Of a DNA stretch of 64,000 nucleotides, positions 55,744 through 64,000 are shown piece after piece. A program made the position numbers and the translations under genes. How positions within the stretch are numbered: position 1 is the stretch's first letter; each line of letters opens with the position of its first letter. The notes under the pieces are model-generated. The model had not been told where the DNA came from. It saw nothing but the letters and a program-made list of their open reading frames with translations, and ran no database searches. The stretch is taken from contig JACPVJ010000196.1 of the NCBI GenBank assembly GCA_016191785.1, forward strand, positions 1 through 64,000, read 5' to 3'. Source of the DNA: Myxococcales bacterium. Lineage in GTDB: Bacteria > Myxococcota_A > Polyangia > Polyangiales > Polyangiaceae.

Positions 55744-57570
55744 GTGATGATCTTCGGCCTTCCTCCCCTGACCTGGGCGCTGATCGCGCTCTTTGCACCG
55801 GCGGCGGCGGCGCTCGTGATCGGCGTCGTGGCGCCGCTGCGCAAGCAGGGCAAGCCGGCAGCGTACCTCGCCGTGGGCGTGGCTGCGTTGTCGCTCTTCG
55901 CCGCCATCGCGCTCTTGGTCCGCCAGCTCGGCGCCCCGGGCCAGGTGCTGGTCGCCACCACCCGCTGGCTGCCGTCTTCGGGGCAGACCCTCGCCGAGAT
56001 CGGCGTCCGGCTCGACGGCATCAGCGTGCCCATGCTGCTGGTGGTCACGCTGGTGGCCGCCTGCGTTCAGGTCTTCTCGCTGGGCTACATGGCGGACGAG
56101 CCGCCGCCCGCCTTCGGTCGCTACTTCGGTTACCACTCGCTGTTCATCTTCAGCATGAACACGCTGGTCCTGGCGCCCAACGTGCTGCAGCTCTTCGCGG
56201 GGTGGGAGCTCGTGGGCCTGACCAGCTACCTCTTGATCGGGTTCTACTGGCAGAAGCCCAGCGCCGCCCGCGCCGCGGTGAAGGCGTTCTGGACCACCAA
56301 GCTCGCCGACATGGGCTTCGTTGCAGGGGTGGTGCTCCTGTTCGTGGCGACCGGCGGCTTCGGCTGGACGGCGCCCAGCGACCCCAAGCTGCACATGTGG
56401 ATCGGCCTCGGGCTGTTCCTGGCGGTGATGGGCAAGAGCGCGCAGTTCCCGCTCCACGTCTGGCTGCCCGACGCGATGGAGGGTCCGACGCCGGTCAGCG
56501 CTCTCTTGCACGCGGCCACGATGGTCGCCGCCGGCGTGTACCTGATCGTGCGCGCGAACCCGCTCTTCCAGGCGGTCGAGGTGCGCGAGCTCATGACCTG
56601 GCTGGGGGCGTTCACCGCCCTGTTCGCGGCCACCATCGCGGTGGTGCAGACCGACATCAAGAAGGTGCTCGCGTACTCCACCTGCTCGCAGCTCGGCTAC
56701 ATGGTGAGCGCGCTCGGCGCCGGGTCGCTGATGGGCGGGTATTTCCACCTGACCACCCACGCGGCCTTCAAGGCGCTGCTCTTCCTGGGAGCGGGCAGCG
56801 TGATCCACGCCGTGCACTCCAACGAGCTCGGCGACATGGGCTACCTCTGGCCGAAGATGAAGGTCACCGCGCTCACCTTCATCGTCGGGGCGCTGGCGCT
56901 GGCCGGGGTGCCCGGGCTCGCTGGGTTCTTCAGCAAAGATCTGATCCTCGAGGCCTTGTACGAAAAGCAGCTCTGGGGGCCCCTCGGCATGTTGATGGCC
57001 GCCGCCTTCTTGACCGCGTTCTACATGGGGCGCGTGGTGTTCTTGGCCTTCTTCGGCAAGCGCACCAAGAAGACCGAGCGCGCCCACGAGAGCGGACCGA
57101 CCATGGTCGCGCCGCTGATCTTGCTCGCGGCCGTGGCGGCGTCGGCCGGCTACTTCGGCAAGAGCCTCGCGAAGATGTACGGCACCGCGTATCACTTCCA
57201 CCTGGGCGCCGTCGGCGGCGTCGCGACCGCGCTCGGTCTGGGCGGCCTCTTGCTCGCGTACCTGGTGTACGGCAAGGGCTCGGTGCCCGAGTCCAGCTTC
57301 GCGTTCCTGGCGCCGGTGGGGCGGCTCGCGCGCTCGGGGGCGGTGGACAAGCTCTACCTGTTCGGCTTCCAGAAGGTCGCGCTCGGGCTCGCCGGAGCCA
57401 TCGGCTGGTTCGATCGCTACGTGGTCGACGGCCTGATCAACCTCCTCGGCTGGGCCACCATCATGGGCGGCCGCCGGGTGCGAAAGCTCCAGACCGGGAA
57501 CGTCTCGGACTACGTCTACGCGGTGATTGCCGGCGCCGTGGTGCTCGCCACCTGGGGGATCCTCCGATGA
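55744..57570 (+). CDS. nuoL: NADH-quinone oxidoreductase subunit L
   Basis: 608 residues, 14-16 helices, antiporter-like proton channel with the long lateral helix. Conserved blocks: FSMNTLVLAPNVLQLFAGWELVGLTSYLLIGF (Glu of WELVG), ADMGFVAGVVLL, KSAQFPLHVWLPDAMEGPTPVSALLHAATMVAAGVYL, DIKKVLAYSTCSQLGYM, and LAGVPGLAGFFSKD. GTG 55744 is followed at once by ATG 55747; either could be the start. Its stop overlaps the nuoM start (ATGATG). Confidence 0.97.
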   Translation: MMIFGLPPLTWALIALFAPAAAALVIGVVAPLRKQGKPAAYLAVGVAALSLFAAIALLVRQLGAPGQVLVATTRWLPSSGQTLAEIGVRLDGISVPMLLVVTLVAACVQVFSLGYMADEPPPAFGRYFGYHSLFIFSMNTLVLAPNVLQLFAGWELVGLTSYLLIGFYWQKPSAARAAVKAFWTTKLADMGFVAGVVLLFVATGGFGWTAPSDPKLHMWIGLGLFLAVMGKSAQFPLHVWLPDAMEGPTPVSALLHAATMVAAGVYLIVRANPLFQAVEVRELMTWLGAFTALFAATIAVVQTDIKKVLAYSTCSQLGYMVSALGAGSLMGGYFHLTTHAAFKALLFLGAGSVIHAVHSNELGDMGYLWPKMKVTALTFIVGALALAGVPGLAGFFSKDLILEALYEKQLWGPLGMLMAAAFLTAFYMGRVVFLAFFGKRTKKTERAHESGPTMVAPLILLAAVAASAGYFGKSLAKMYGTAYHFHLGAVGGVATALGLGGLLLAYLVYGKGSVPESSFAFLAPVGRLARSGAVDKLYLFGFQKVALGLAGAIGWFDRYVVDGLINLLGWATIMGGRRVRKLQTGNVSDYVYAVIAGAVVLATWGILR

Positions 57571-59138
57571 TGGGCGTGCCGCTGCTCAGCCTGATCGTGG
57601 CGGCGCCCTTCGTGGCGGCGGTGCTCTTGTTCGTCATCCCCGACGCGCAGCGCGCCCTGGTGCGCTGGGTCTCGCTGATCGGCGCGGCCGTGGCCCTGGC
57701 GGGCAGCGTGCAGGTGGCGCGGCTGTACGACCTGGGCAAGGGCGGGCTGCAGCTGGCCGAGCGTTACCCGCTGGTGCCCAGCCTGGGCATCGAGCTCAGC
57801 CTGGCGGTGGACGGCTGGGGGGTGTCGCTGCTCTTGCTCACCGGCATCATCATCTTCGCCGGAGTCTTGGCCAGCTGGACCCTGAAAGAGCGCGGCAAAG
57901 AGTTCTTCGTCTTCTTGCTGGTGCTGGTGGCCGGGGTGTTCGGCGTGTTCGTGGCGCAGGACCTGTTCGTGTTCTTCCTGTTCTACGAGATCGCCGTCTT
58001 GCCGATGTACCTGCTCATCGGCATCTGGGGCTCGAGCCACGCGGTGACCGAGGCTGGGCCCTTCCGCTTCGTGTGGAAGCTGCTCGACATCGGCGGCCGC
58101 GAGTACGCCGCGATGAAGCTCACGCTCATGCTGCTGGTGGGCTCGGCCTTCATCCTGGTGGCGATCTTCGCGATGTACGTGGCAGCGGGCGCTCGCACCT
58201 TCGACATGCAGGTGCTGGGCAGCCATCCCTACAGCCGCGACCTGCAACTCTGGGCCTTCCCGTTCTTGTGGCTGGGCTTCGGCTCCCTGGGCGGCGTGTT
58301 CCCGTTCCACACCTGGTCGCCGGACGGCCACGCCTCGGCCCCCACCGCCGTCTCGATGCTGCACGCGGGCGTGCTGATGAAGCTCGGCGCCTTCGGCGTG
58401 ATGCGCGTGGGCATGGTCATGCTGCCCGAGGGTGCAGAGGTCTGGGCGCCCTGGGTCGGCGGCGTGGCGGTGATCAACGTGGTCTACGGCGCGCTCAGCG
58501 CCATGAGCCAGAAGGACCTCAAGTACATCATCGCGTACTCGTCGGTCAGCCACATGGGCATCGTGATGCTGGGCGCCGCCACGCTCACGCCCAACGGCTG
58601 GAACGGCGCCATCTACCAGATGTTCGCCCACGGCATCATGACCGGGCTGTTCTTCGCGCTGGTCGGCCTGGTCTACGAGCGCGCCCACTCGCGCCACGTG
58701 CCGGGGATGGGCGGGTTCGCCAAGACCATGCCGGTGGTGGCCGTGTTCTTCACCCTGGCCGGCCTGTCGTCGCTGGGCCTGCCGGGCACCGCGGGCTTCG
58801 TGGCCGAGATGCTGGTGTTCATCGGCGCCTGGCAGAGCGCCCACTGGTGGTGGGCGCTGCCCGGCATCCTGGGCGCGTTCATCACCGCGGTGTACGTGCT
58901 GCGCGCCGTGCGTCAGATCTTCTGGGGTCCGGGTCCGAGCGAGAAGTTCCACGACCTGTCGGACGCCACCCGGACCGAGTGGGGCGCGCCCATCATCCTC
59001 GGGACCTGCATCGTGGTCTTCGGCTGCTACCCGGTGATCGTGCTCGACTTCATCGACAAGGCCACGCCCGGGTACCTGCAGCAGGCCAAGGGCACGCTCC
59101 GCCTCTTGGCCGCCGCTCCGCCGCGAGGTGAGCGATGA
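57567..59138 (+). CDS. nuoM: NADH-quinone oxidoreductase subunit M
   Basis: 523 residues, antiporter-like proton channel. Conserved blocks: SLAVDGWGVSLLLLTGIIIFAG, FFLFYEIAVLPMYLLIGIWG (the catalytic Glu), GGVFPFHTWSPDGHASAPTAVSMLHAGVLMKLGAFG, DLKYIIAYSSVSHMGIVMLG, NGAIYQMFAHGIMTGLFF, and GLPGTAGFVAEMLVF. The insert VWKLLDIGGREYAAMKL is longer than in the E. coli protein, as in several myxobacterial and related versions. Start ATG at 57567; a second ATG follows directly at 57570. Couples to nuoN by ATGA overlap. Confidence 0.97.
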   Translation: MMGVPLLSLIVAAPFVAAVLLFVIPDAQRALVRWVSLIGAAVALAGSVQVARLYDLGKGGLQLAERYPLVPSLGIELSLAVDGWGVSLLLLTGIIIFAGVLASWTLKERGKEFFVFLLVLVAGVFGVFVAQDLFVFFLFYEIAVLPMYLLIGIWGSSHAVTEAGPFRFVWKLLDIGGREYAAMKLTLMLLVGSAFILVAIFAMYVAAGARTFDMQVLGSHPYSRDLQLWAFPFLWLGFGSLGGVFPFHTWSPDGHASAPTAVSMLHAGVLMKLGAFGVMRVGMVMLPEGAEVWAPWVGGVAVINVVYGALSAMSQKDLKYIIAYSSVSHMGIVMLGAATLTPNGWNGAIYQMFAHGIMTGLFFALVGLVYERAHSRHVPGMGGFAKTMPVVAVFFTLAGLSSLGLPGTAGFVAEMLVFIGAWQSAHWWWALPGILGAFITAVYVLRAVRQIFWGPGPSEKFHDLSDATRTEWGAPIILGTCIVVFGCYPVIVLDFIDKATPGYLQQAKGTLRLLAAAPPRGER

Positions 59139-60598
59139 ACGTCACCCTCGCCGACCTCTTGCCGCTCAGCCTCGACCTGGCGCTGTGCGCCGGCATCTTG
59201 CTCACCTTCCTGGCCGACCTGTTCTCGGGGCCCAAGCCCAACCGCGCCATCGGCGTGATCGCGGTCGCCACCTTTGCCGGGGCGCTGATCGCTTCCTTCC
59301 AGATGGATCTCAGCGGCAGTGCTTTCGGCGGCGTGTACGTCGGCGACCACTGGACGCTGTTCTTCAAGCGCGCGTTCCTGGCCGCCGGGCTGCTCACCAC
59401 GCTCGGCAGCATGGACCACGTGGCCCGTCGGCAGCCCCACCGCCAGGGTGAGTACTACCTGCTGCTCATGTGCAGCGTGCTCGGGATGACGCTCTTGCCC
59501 GGCGCCCGGGATCTGGTGCTGCTGATCGTCGCCTTCGAGCTGATGGGGTTGCCGCTGTTCGTGCTGGCGGCCTTCGCCAAGACCGAAGATCCGAAGGGCG
59601 TCGGCAAAGACGGCCCCGAGGCGGCGCTGAAGCTCTACCTGGTGGGCGCGGTGAGCGCGGCCATCACTCTGTTCGGCATGTCGTTCGTGTATGGCATGAC
59701 CGGCGCGACCCGCATCGAGGCCATCGCGCAGGCGCCGGTGACCCCGCTGTTCGTGCTGGGGGTGATGCTGGTGCTCGCGGGCATGGCCTTCAAGATCGGC
59801 GTCGTGCCCTTCCACATGTGGGTGCCCGATACCTACCAGGGCGCGCCCACCCCCTTCGTGGCCTTCCTCTCGGTGGCGCCCAAGCTGGCCGGGTTCGCGG
59901 CCCTGGCCACCCTGTTTCACCACGGCTTCGATCAGGTGCGGAGCGAGTGGCAGCCCCTGCTCTTCGGGCTGTCGCTCGTGAGCATGGTGCTCGGAAACCT
60001 CTTGGCGGTGGTGCAGACCAACGTGAAGCGCATGCTCGCTTACTCGGGCATCGGCCACATCGGCTACATGCTGATGGCCTTCATCTCGGGCGCCGGGGGC
60101 ACCACCATGCTGCTCTTTTACTTCGTGGCCTACCTGGTCACGAACATCGGCGCCTTCCAGGTGGTCGAGGCGGTCGAGCGAGAGACGGGTGACGCCTCGC
60201 TCGGCGCGTTCGCCGGCATGTGGAAGCGGTCGCCGCTGCTCGCCTTCGCGATGCTGATCTTCCTGCTCTCGCTCGCGGGGATCCCGTTCGTGGTGGGCTT
60301 CTGGGCCAAGCTCTACGTGTTCATCGTGGCCTGGCACAGCGGGCTCTACCTTCTGGTGATCTTGGGCGCCGTGCTCGCGGTGGTGGGCCTCTTCTACTAC
60401 ATGCAGATCGCTCGCTCGATGTACATGCTGGCGCCCGCGCGCGAGGGCACGTTCCGTGCGCCGCCCACGCTGCTCGTCTCGGTGCTGCTCTGCTTGGCCG
60501 CGGTGGTGGCCATCGGCGCCTGGCCCGCTGCGGTGCTCGATGACGCGGGCAAGGCCACGCAGCCCTTCGTGTCGGCGCGCACCGCGACGTTGAAATAG
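59135..60598 (+). CDS. nuoN: NADH-quinone oxidoreductase subunit N
   Basis: 487 residues, antiporter-like subunit of the complex I membrane arm. Blocks: LLLMCSVLGMTLLPGARDLVLLIVAFELMGLPLFVLAAF, KLYLVGAVSAAITLFG, FKIGVVPFHMWVPDTYQGAPTPFVAFLSVAPKLAGF, NVKRMLAYSGIGHIGYMLM, and LAGIPFVVGFWAKLYVF. Ends the operon. nuoA-nuoI are not present within at least 25 kb to either side in the visible sequence, so complex I genes are split in this genome. Confidence 0.97.
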   Translation: MNVTLADLLPLSLDLALCAGILLTFLADLFSGPKPNRAIGVIAVATFAGALIASFQMDLSGSAFGGVYVGDHWTLFFKRAFLAAGLLTTLGSMDHVARRQPHRQGEYYLLLMCSVLGMTLLPGARDLVLLIVAFELMGLPLFVLAAFAKTEDPKGVGKDGPEAALKLYLVGAVSAAITLFGMSFVYGMTGATRIEAIAQAPVTPLFVLGVMLVLAGMAFKIGVVPFHMWVPDTYQGAPTPFVAFLSVAPKLAGFAALATLFHHGFDQVRSEWQPLLFGLSLVSMVLGNLLAVVQTNVKRMLAYSGIGHIGYMLMAFISGAGGTTMLLFYFVAYLVTNIGAFQVVEAVERETGDASLGAFAGMWKRSPLLAFAMLIFLLSLAGIPFVVGFWAKLYVFIVAWHSGLYLLVILGAVLAVVGLFYYMQIARSMYMLAPAREGTFRAPPTLLVSVLLCLAAVVAIGAWPAAVLDDAGKATQPFVSARTATLK

Positions 60599-60734
60599 AT
60601 CTGCGTCGTTCGCGGGTGATCGGGGGTGCGCAGGTGCGCCACCGCGCGCCGCGTCGTAGTCACGGTTTTCGTGATGCAGCTGCGCTCACGGGTGCGCCTG
60701 TACGGCTGGGCCTTTTGCTGGTAAATGACGAGCA

Positions 60735-62636
60735 ATGGGGCACTCGACATTTCTGGGTTCGCTCGCTGCGCTGGGGATCGGGCTCGCGGCGCTCATGCCG
60801 GGCTGTGCAAGCGACCCGGACGATGACGGCTCGTCGGAGAGCGAGGTTCCGGGCGACGACGCCCAAGACCAGAGCCCCAGCGACGGGAAGTTCGACGGCC
60901 CGGGCAGCACCCCCGGTACCAAGCTGGTCTTGCGCGGCACCGTGCTCACGATGGACGAGGCCCGCGGCAACGGACAGGTGATCACCAACGGGGCCGTGGT
61001 GATCGAGGGCGGGAAGATCTCGAAGGTGCTCACTTCGGGCGAGGCGCTGCCGAGTGGCAGCGGCGTCACCGTGTTGCCCTCGGCCACCGGCACGAGCGAC
61101 TGGGTGATCTCGCCCGGCTTGATCAACCTGCACAACCACTTGGCGTACAACACGGCGCACATCTATCGCGAGCTGTCGCTGTACGAGAACACGTACCAGT
61201 GGCGTGACGAGAAGTACTACGACACCCACATCATGTACCCGAAGAAGGTCTTCGAGAGCTCGACGGCGGCCCCCGCCGAGTTCGGTCTGCCGGGGTCGAC
61301 CAAGCGCGTCAGCCTGGCCGGCGTGGTCGGCCGCTACACCGAGGTCAAAGAGCTGGTGAGCGGCACCACGTCGACGCAGGGCTCGTTCTTCGGCATCAAG
61401 CTGCCGTCGGGCTACGGCCTGCACCTGGCACGAAACGTCGACTCGTCCAACTTCGGGGTCAAGCGCGTCAGCCAGACCGCGCTCGGGATCTTGGTCTACA
61501 ACTTCGACCCCCGGCCGCTGGTGGCCAAGTTCGACGCGAACAGCGTGGACGCGTGGCTGGTGCATCTAGCCGAGGGCACCGATCAAGAGAGCAGCGACGA
61601 GTTCGAGTGTCTGGACGCCATGGGGCTCGTCCGCGAGCAGACCGTGATCATCCACGGCACCGCGCTCAGCAAAGATCAGCTGAAGCGCATGGCCCAGGCG
61701 GGCAGCAAGCTGATCGCCTCGCCGGTCGACAACCTGCTCTATTACGGCAAGGTCCCCGAGATCATCGAGGCGCACCGCGCCGGAGTGAACGTGTCGATCG
61801 GCAGCGACTGGTCCCCGGCGGGTTCGAAGAACCTGCTCTCGGAGCTGAAGACGCTGGCCCTGCTGAACCAGCAGGCGTGGGGCGGCGAGCTCACCGACGA
61901 CGACATGTTGCGCATGGTCACCACCAATCCGGCCGACGCCATCGGCTGGACCAAGCACGTGGGCCGCATCAAGCCCGGCCTCTGGGCGGACATCGCGGTC
62001 TACAAGAAGCGGCCGGGCGCGGCCCAGCGCTCGGTGATCGACGCGACCGAAGCCGACGTGCGACTCGTGATGGTGGGCGGAGACCCACTGGTCGGCGACG
62101 TTGCCGTGATGAAGAAGCTGAAGAACACCGACTACGAGGTCGTGCAGGGCTGCAACTTCGAGAAGGCCATCGACATCACCACCAGCGACACCCGGGTCGA
62201 GTACGGCAAGATCACCTTCCAGCAGGTGGTCAGCACCCTCGAGCAGGGCTTGAAGTTCGACGACGCGTGGATGGCTTCCCACTGGGATCCGGCTCGCACC
62301 GCCGGCGCCAGCGGCACCGCCCTGGCCAACCTGATCGACGACAAGTACCCCCGCGGGCTCGAGCCCCGTACCCTCGACCCGCTCTTCGTCTGTCAGGACA
62401 AGCCGTACCTCGACGAGATCCGCACCGACCCGAACATCCGCACCGCCGAGGGCGGGCTGTGCTTCGATCTTCGGCCGAACTACCTGGGTACGTCCACCGC
62501 GAGCTGCGGCGCGCTGCCCGCCAAGCCCAAGACCCTCACCGTGGCCATGCACGACGGCACGGTGCCGCAGCGCCCGCCGGGCTGGTGCGCGCAGCAGAAC
62601 TGGTCCGGCAGCGGCTCGCTGCCCACTCCGCCCTGA
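60735..62636 (+). CDS. Amidohydrolase-family lipoprotein
   Basis: 633 residues. Lipoprotein signal ending LMPGC (Cys24), then an Asp/Ser-rich linker. Composite beta and TIM-barrel amidohydrolase: KLVLRGTVLTMDEARG, metal ligands HxH in INLHNHLAYN, His in WLVHLAEGTD, His in TVIIHGTAL, and the Asp in SIGSDWSPAG, followed by TTNPADAIGWTKHVGRIKPGLWADIAVY. This is the layout of the ATZ/TRZ-like deaminase/chlorohydrolase group, which acts on cyclic amidines or aminohydrolysable substrates with a single Zn or Fe. The C-terminal ~130 residues are an extra domain (GLEPRTLDPLFVCQDK, GGLCFDLRPN). An exported, lipid-anchored member is less usual; substrate unknown. Confidence 0.9.
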   Translation: MGHSTFLGSLAALGIGLAALMPGCASDPDDDGSSESEVPGDDAQDQSPSDGKFDGPGSTPGTKLVLRGTVLTMDEARGNGQVITNGAVVIEGGKISKVLTSGEALPSGSGVTVLPSATGTSDWVISPGLINLHNHLAYNTAHIYRELSLYENTYQWRDEKYYDTHIMYPKKVFESSTAAPAEFGLPGSTKRVSLAGVVGRYTEVKELVSGTTSTQGSFFGIKLPSGYGLHLARNVDSSNFGVKRVSQTALGILVYNFDPRPLVAKFDANSVDAWLVHLAEGTDQESSDEFECLDAMGLVREQTVIIHGTALSKDQLKRMAQAGSKLIASPVDNLLYYGKVPEIIEAHRAGVNVSIGSDWSPAGSKNLLSELKTLALLNQQAWGGELTDDDMLRMVTTNPADAIGWTKHVGRIKPGLWADIAVYKKRPGAAQRSVIDATEADVRLVMVGGDPLVGDVAVMKKLKNTDYEVVQGCNFEKAIDITTSDTRVEYGKITFQQVVSTLEQGLKFDDAWMASHWDPARTAGASGTALANLIDDKYPRGLEPRTLDPLFVCQDKPYLDEIRTDPNIRTAEGGLCFDLRPNYLGTSTASCGALPAKPKTLTVAMHDGTVPQRPPGWCAQQNWSGSGSLPTPP

Positions 62637-62951
62637 AGCTCGGGGTGAGCGCGCTGCGCGTCGATCGCGACCCGCGTCGTGACCGCGGTGAGCCACGCCA
62701 CGAACGCGGCGTCACTGGTCGAGGCCGCGGACTCCGCGAAAGCTCGGAGCCGGCGAAACCCCGCGTGGCGCAGCTTCGCATGACCCGGAGCACGATTTCA
62801 CGACGGTCGTCGACGCTCTGGCAGAGCGGCCCCGCGAGCGGCCCGAGAGCGCCCAGATTCGCGGCTCGAGCACCTGCCAGAGGGCATGCCGCGCGCGTCG
62901 GTCGCCCTCGGACGCCCGCGTCGCCAGCTGGACCAACCCTTCGGCACTCAC
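62637..62951 (-). pseudogene. Decayed sigma-factor-like gene (frameshifted and truncated)
   Basis: Reading leftwards from GTG 62951 gives MSAEGLVQLATRASEGDRRARHAL and WQVLEPRIWALSGRS, then the same protein type continues in a second frame with SVDDRREIVLRVMRSC and in a third with RHAGFRRLRAFAESAASTSD and AAFVAWLTAVTTRVAIDAQR. Joined, these make a plausible region-2-like sequence of the short ECF-type sigma factors common in myxobacteria (DDRREIVLRVM...GFRRLRAF...FVAWL). Two frame changes are needed, and the C-terminal DNA-binding region is missing where the amidohydrolase gene ends. Either a true relic or, less likely, a gene split by sequencing errors. This explains most of the only 385-base stretch without an intact gene. 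Confidence 0.6.
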
Positions 62952-62997
62952 CTCTGGATTGAACGGCGGGGCTCAGGGTTTTGTCACGCGGGCTTGG

Positions 62998-63017
62998 TAC
63001 TGTATCTTAGTTCAGTA
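62998..63017. promoter_or_regulatory. LexA (SOS) box in front of dinB
   Basis: The sequence is TACTG, ten bases, CAGTA, a perfect match to the outer bases of the E. coli SOS box (CTG-N10-CAG core). Its right half reads GTTCAG, which also fits the known myxobacterial LexA motif in part. The box ends four bases before the ATG at 63022. A TTGTCA hexamer (62981-62986) and TATCTT (63003-63008) are 16 bases apart, so the box would cover the -10 element and block transcription directly. Confidence 0.75.
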
Positions 63018-63021
63018 GTCG

Positions 63022-64000
63022 ATGCCAGCCCGGACTTGCTGCCTGGATCTCGACACCTTCTTCGTGTCGGTCGAGCGCCTGTTCGACCCGTCCCTCGTCG
63101 GGCGGCCGGTAGTGGTGGGCGGCGCGCGCGGCGCCCGCGGCGTGGTCACGGCCGCCAGCTACGAGGTGCGGGCGTTCGGCGTGCGCTCGGGCATGTCGAT
63201 GCGCGACGCCAGCCGCCTGGCGCCGAAGGACGCCGTCTTCCTGCCCACTCGGCACGGCGTCTATGGCGGGTACTCGAAGCGCGTGCGCGCGGTGCTCGAT
63301 CGCTACAGCCCCGAGGTTCGCGCCGCCAGCATCGACGAGTTCTACATGGACTTCTCGGGCTGCGAGGGCCTCTATCAGCGGTCCCCGGAAGAGGGCGGCG
63401 ACGCCTGCATCGAGCGCACGGTGCGCGAGATGTGCGAGGCGATCCGCATCGACACCGGCCTGCCGGCGAGCGCGGGCATCGGCGGAACGAAGATCATCGC
63501 CAAGATCGCCAGCGGGCGGGCCAAGCCGGCGGGCGTGCTGCTGGTTCCCGTGGGCACCGAGCGTGACTTCCTGTTGCCCCTGGCGGTCCGGAAGTTCCCG
63601 GGCATCGGTCCCAAGGCCGAGGCGCGCATGGCCGCCGACGGGATCCAGACGCTCGGGGATCTGGTTCGCTTGCCGAGCGGGCTCACGCGAGCGCGCTACG
63701 GCCGTGTGCTCGCGGCAGTCGAACGCGAGTGCGCGGGCACGCCCCGCGCCGCTCCCCTCGCGCGCGAGCGTCCCGCATTCAGCGAGCACGATCCGCAGGG
63801 CCTGGGGGTAGGCAGCATCTCGAACGAGCGGACCTTCTTCGACGGAAGTGGCAGCGACGCACGTTCGCTCGAGCAGCTCTTGCGCCTGGCCGAGCGCGTC
63901 TGTCACCGCGCCCGCAAGCGGGGCGTGCGCGCCCGCACGATCACGCTGAAGCTTCGCACGACCGACTTTCACACCGTGAACCGCTCCCGCACCGTCGAGC
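63022..64000 (+). CDS. dinB: DNA polymerase IV, Y family (3' end outside window)
   Basis: First 326 residues visible. Catalytic motifs of error-prone polymerases: Asp9 in CCLDLDTFFVSVE (with the Phe steric-gate pair) and Asp105-Glu106 in AASIDEFYMDFSG. Further DinB motifs: VVTAASYEVRAFGVRSGMSMRDA, PASAGIGGTKIIAKIAS, GRAKPAGVLLV and KFPGIGPKAEARM, and the start of the little-finger domain (ISNERTFF, RARTITLKLRTTDFH). Bypasses DNA lesions during SOS response; all visible catalytic residues are intact. No Shine-Dalgarno sequence precedes the ATG and the promoter lies very close, so the mRNA may be nearly leaderless. Confidence 0.95.
   Translation, partial: MPARTCCLDLDTFFVSVERLFDPSLVGRPVVVGGARGARGVVTAASYEVRAFGVRSGMSMRDASRLAPKDAVFLPTRHGVYGGYSKRVRAVLDRYSPEVRAASIDEFYMDFSGCEGLYQRSPEEGGDACIERTVREMCEAIRIDTGLPASAGIGGTKIIAKIASGRAKPAGVLLVPVGTERDFLLPLAVRKFPGIGPKAEARMAADGIQTLGDLVRLPSGLTRARYGRVLAAVERECAGTPRAAPLARERPAFSEHDPQGLGVGSISNERTFFDGSGSDARSLEQLLRLAERVCHRARKRGVRARTITLKLRTTDFHTVNRSRTVE

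Noticed and set aside
60660-60674. TCACG-GTTTT-CGTGA hairpin after nuoN as terminator
   Set aside because: Five-pair stem, no T-run after it; not better than chance.

Overview
The window is very GC-rich DNA with tightly packed genes. It looks like a predatory or soil myxobacterium (phylum Myxococcota), probably of the Polyangiales type. The evidence is three Ser/Thr protein kinases of the Hanks type, many Gly/Ser-linker lipoproteins, large Cys-repeat surface proteins, and five proteins ending in a MYXO-CTERM tail (GCGCR, then a short hydrophobic helix, then an Arg cluster). No rRNA, tRNA, CRISPR array, insertion sequence or prophage is visible. All assignments rest on reading motifs by eye; no database search was run.

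Region 1 (1-22 kb) is mostly housekeeping and signalling. It holds a kinase/TPR pair (1-2197), the tRNA thiolase mnmA with an overlapping lipoprotein, an isolated type III secretion rod-like protein facing a FliA-like sigma factor (4077-5117), a CPBP intramembrane protease, and an RNA methyltransferase fused to a pseudouridine synthase. These are followed by a response regulator with GAF and HD-GYP domains coupled to lipB, a kinase with a Cys-rich ectodomain, a PAS histidine kinase, a DUF2062-methyltransferase fusion, a TPR protein, an M23 peptidase, an oxidoreductase, a polytopic membrane protein and an FGGY sugar kinase. Region 2 (21.9-29.3 kb) starts with a hipB gene and a truncated hipA. 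Next comes a six-gene operon read leftwards (29296 to 23121): ribose-type sugar ABC transporter, a small lipoprotein, an uncharacterised lipoprotein and a glycosidase-like lipoprotein, five of them joined by overlaps.

Region 3 (29.9-49.6 kb) is the most distinctive part. It has five large MYXO-CTERM proteins. Four share a Cys-rich stalk ending in the same module (PNGQ-x-SC-x-PY, then CQQQC), but carry different heads: six Kelch repeats, fourteen FG-GAP-like repeats (enough for two seven-bladed propellers), a degenerate propeller-like head, or no head. These four also start with lipoprotein-like signal peptides, so both ends may be anchored. A subtilisin-like protease with Asp at the usual oxyanion-hole Asn position lies inside the cluster. 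A C12 tract sits directly upstream of one surface gene, and another carries a recent 135-bp internal duplication.

Region 4 (49.7-64 kb) begins with a kinase, a TPR protein, an FGE/SUMF1-like lipoprotein and another lipoprotein in a row. It continues with nuoJKLMN, the membrane-arm end of respiratory complex I without nuoA-I beside it, then an amidohydrolase lipoprotein, a decayed sigma-factor-like gene, and the start of dinB. The dinB promoter carries a near-ideal LexA box four bases before the start codon.
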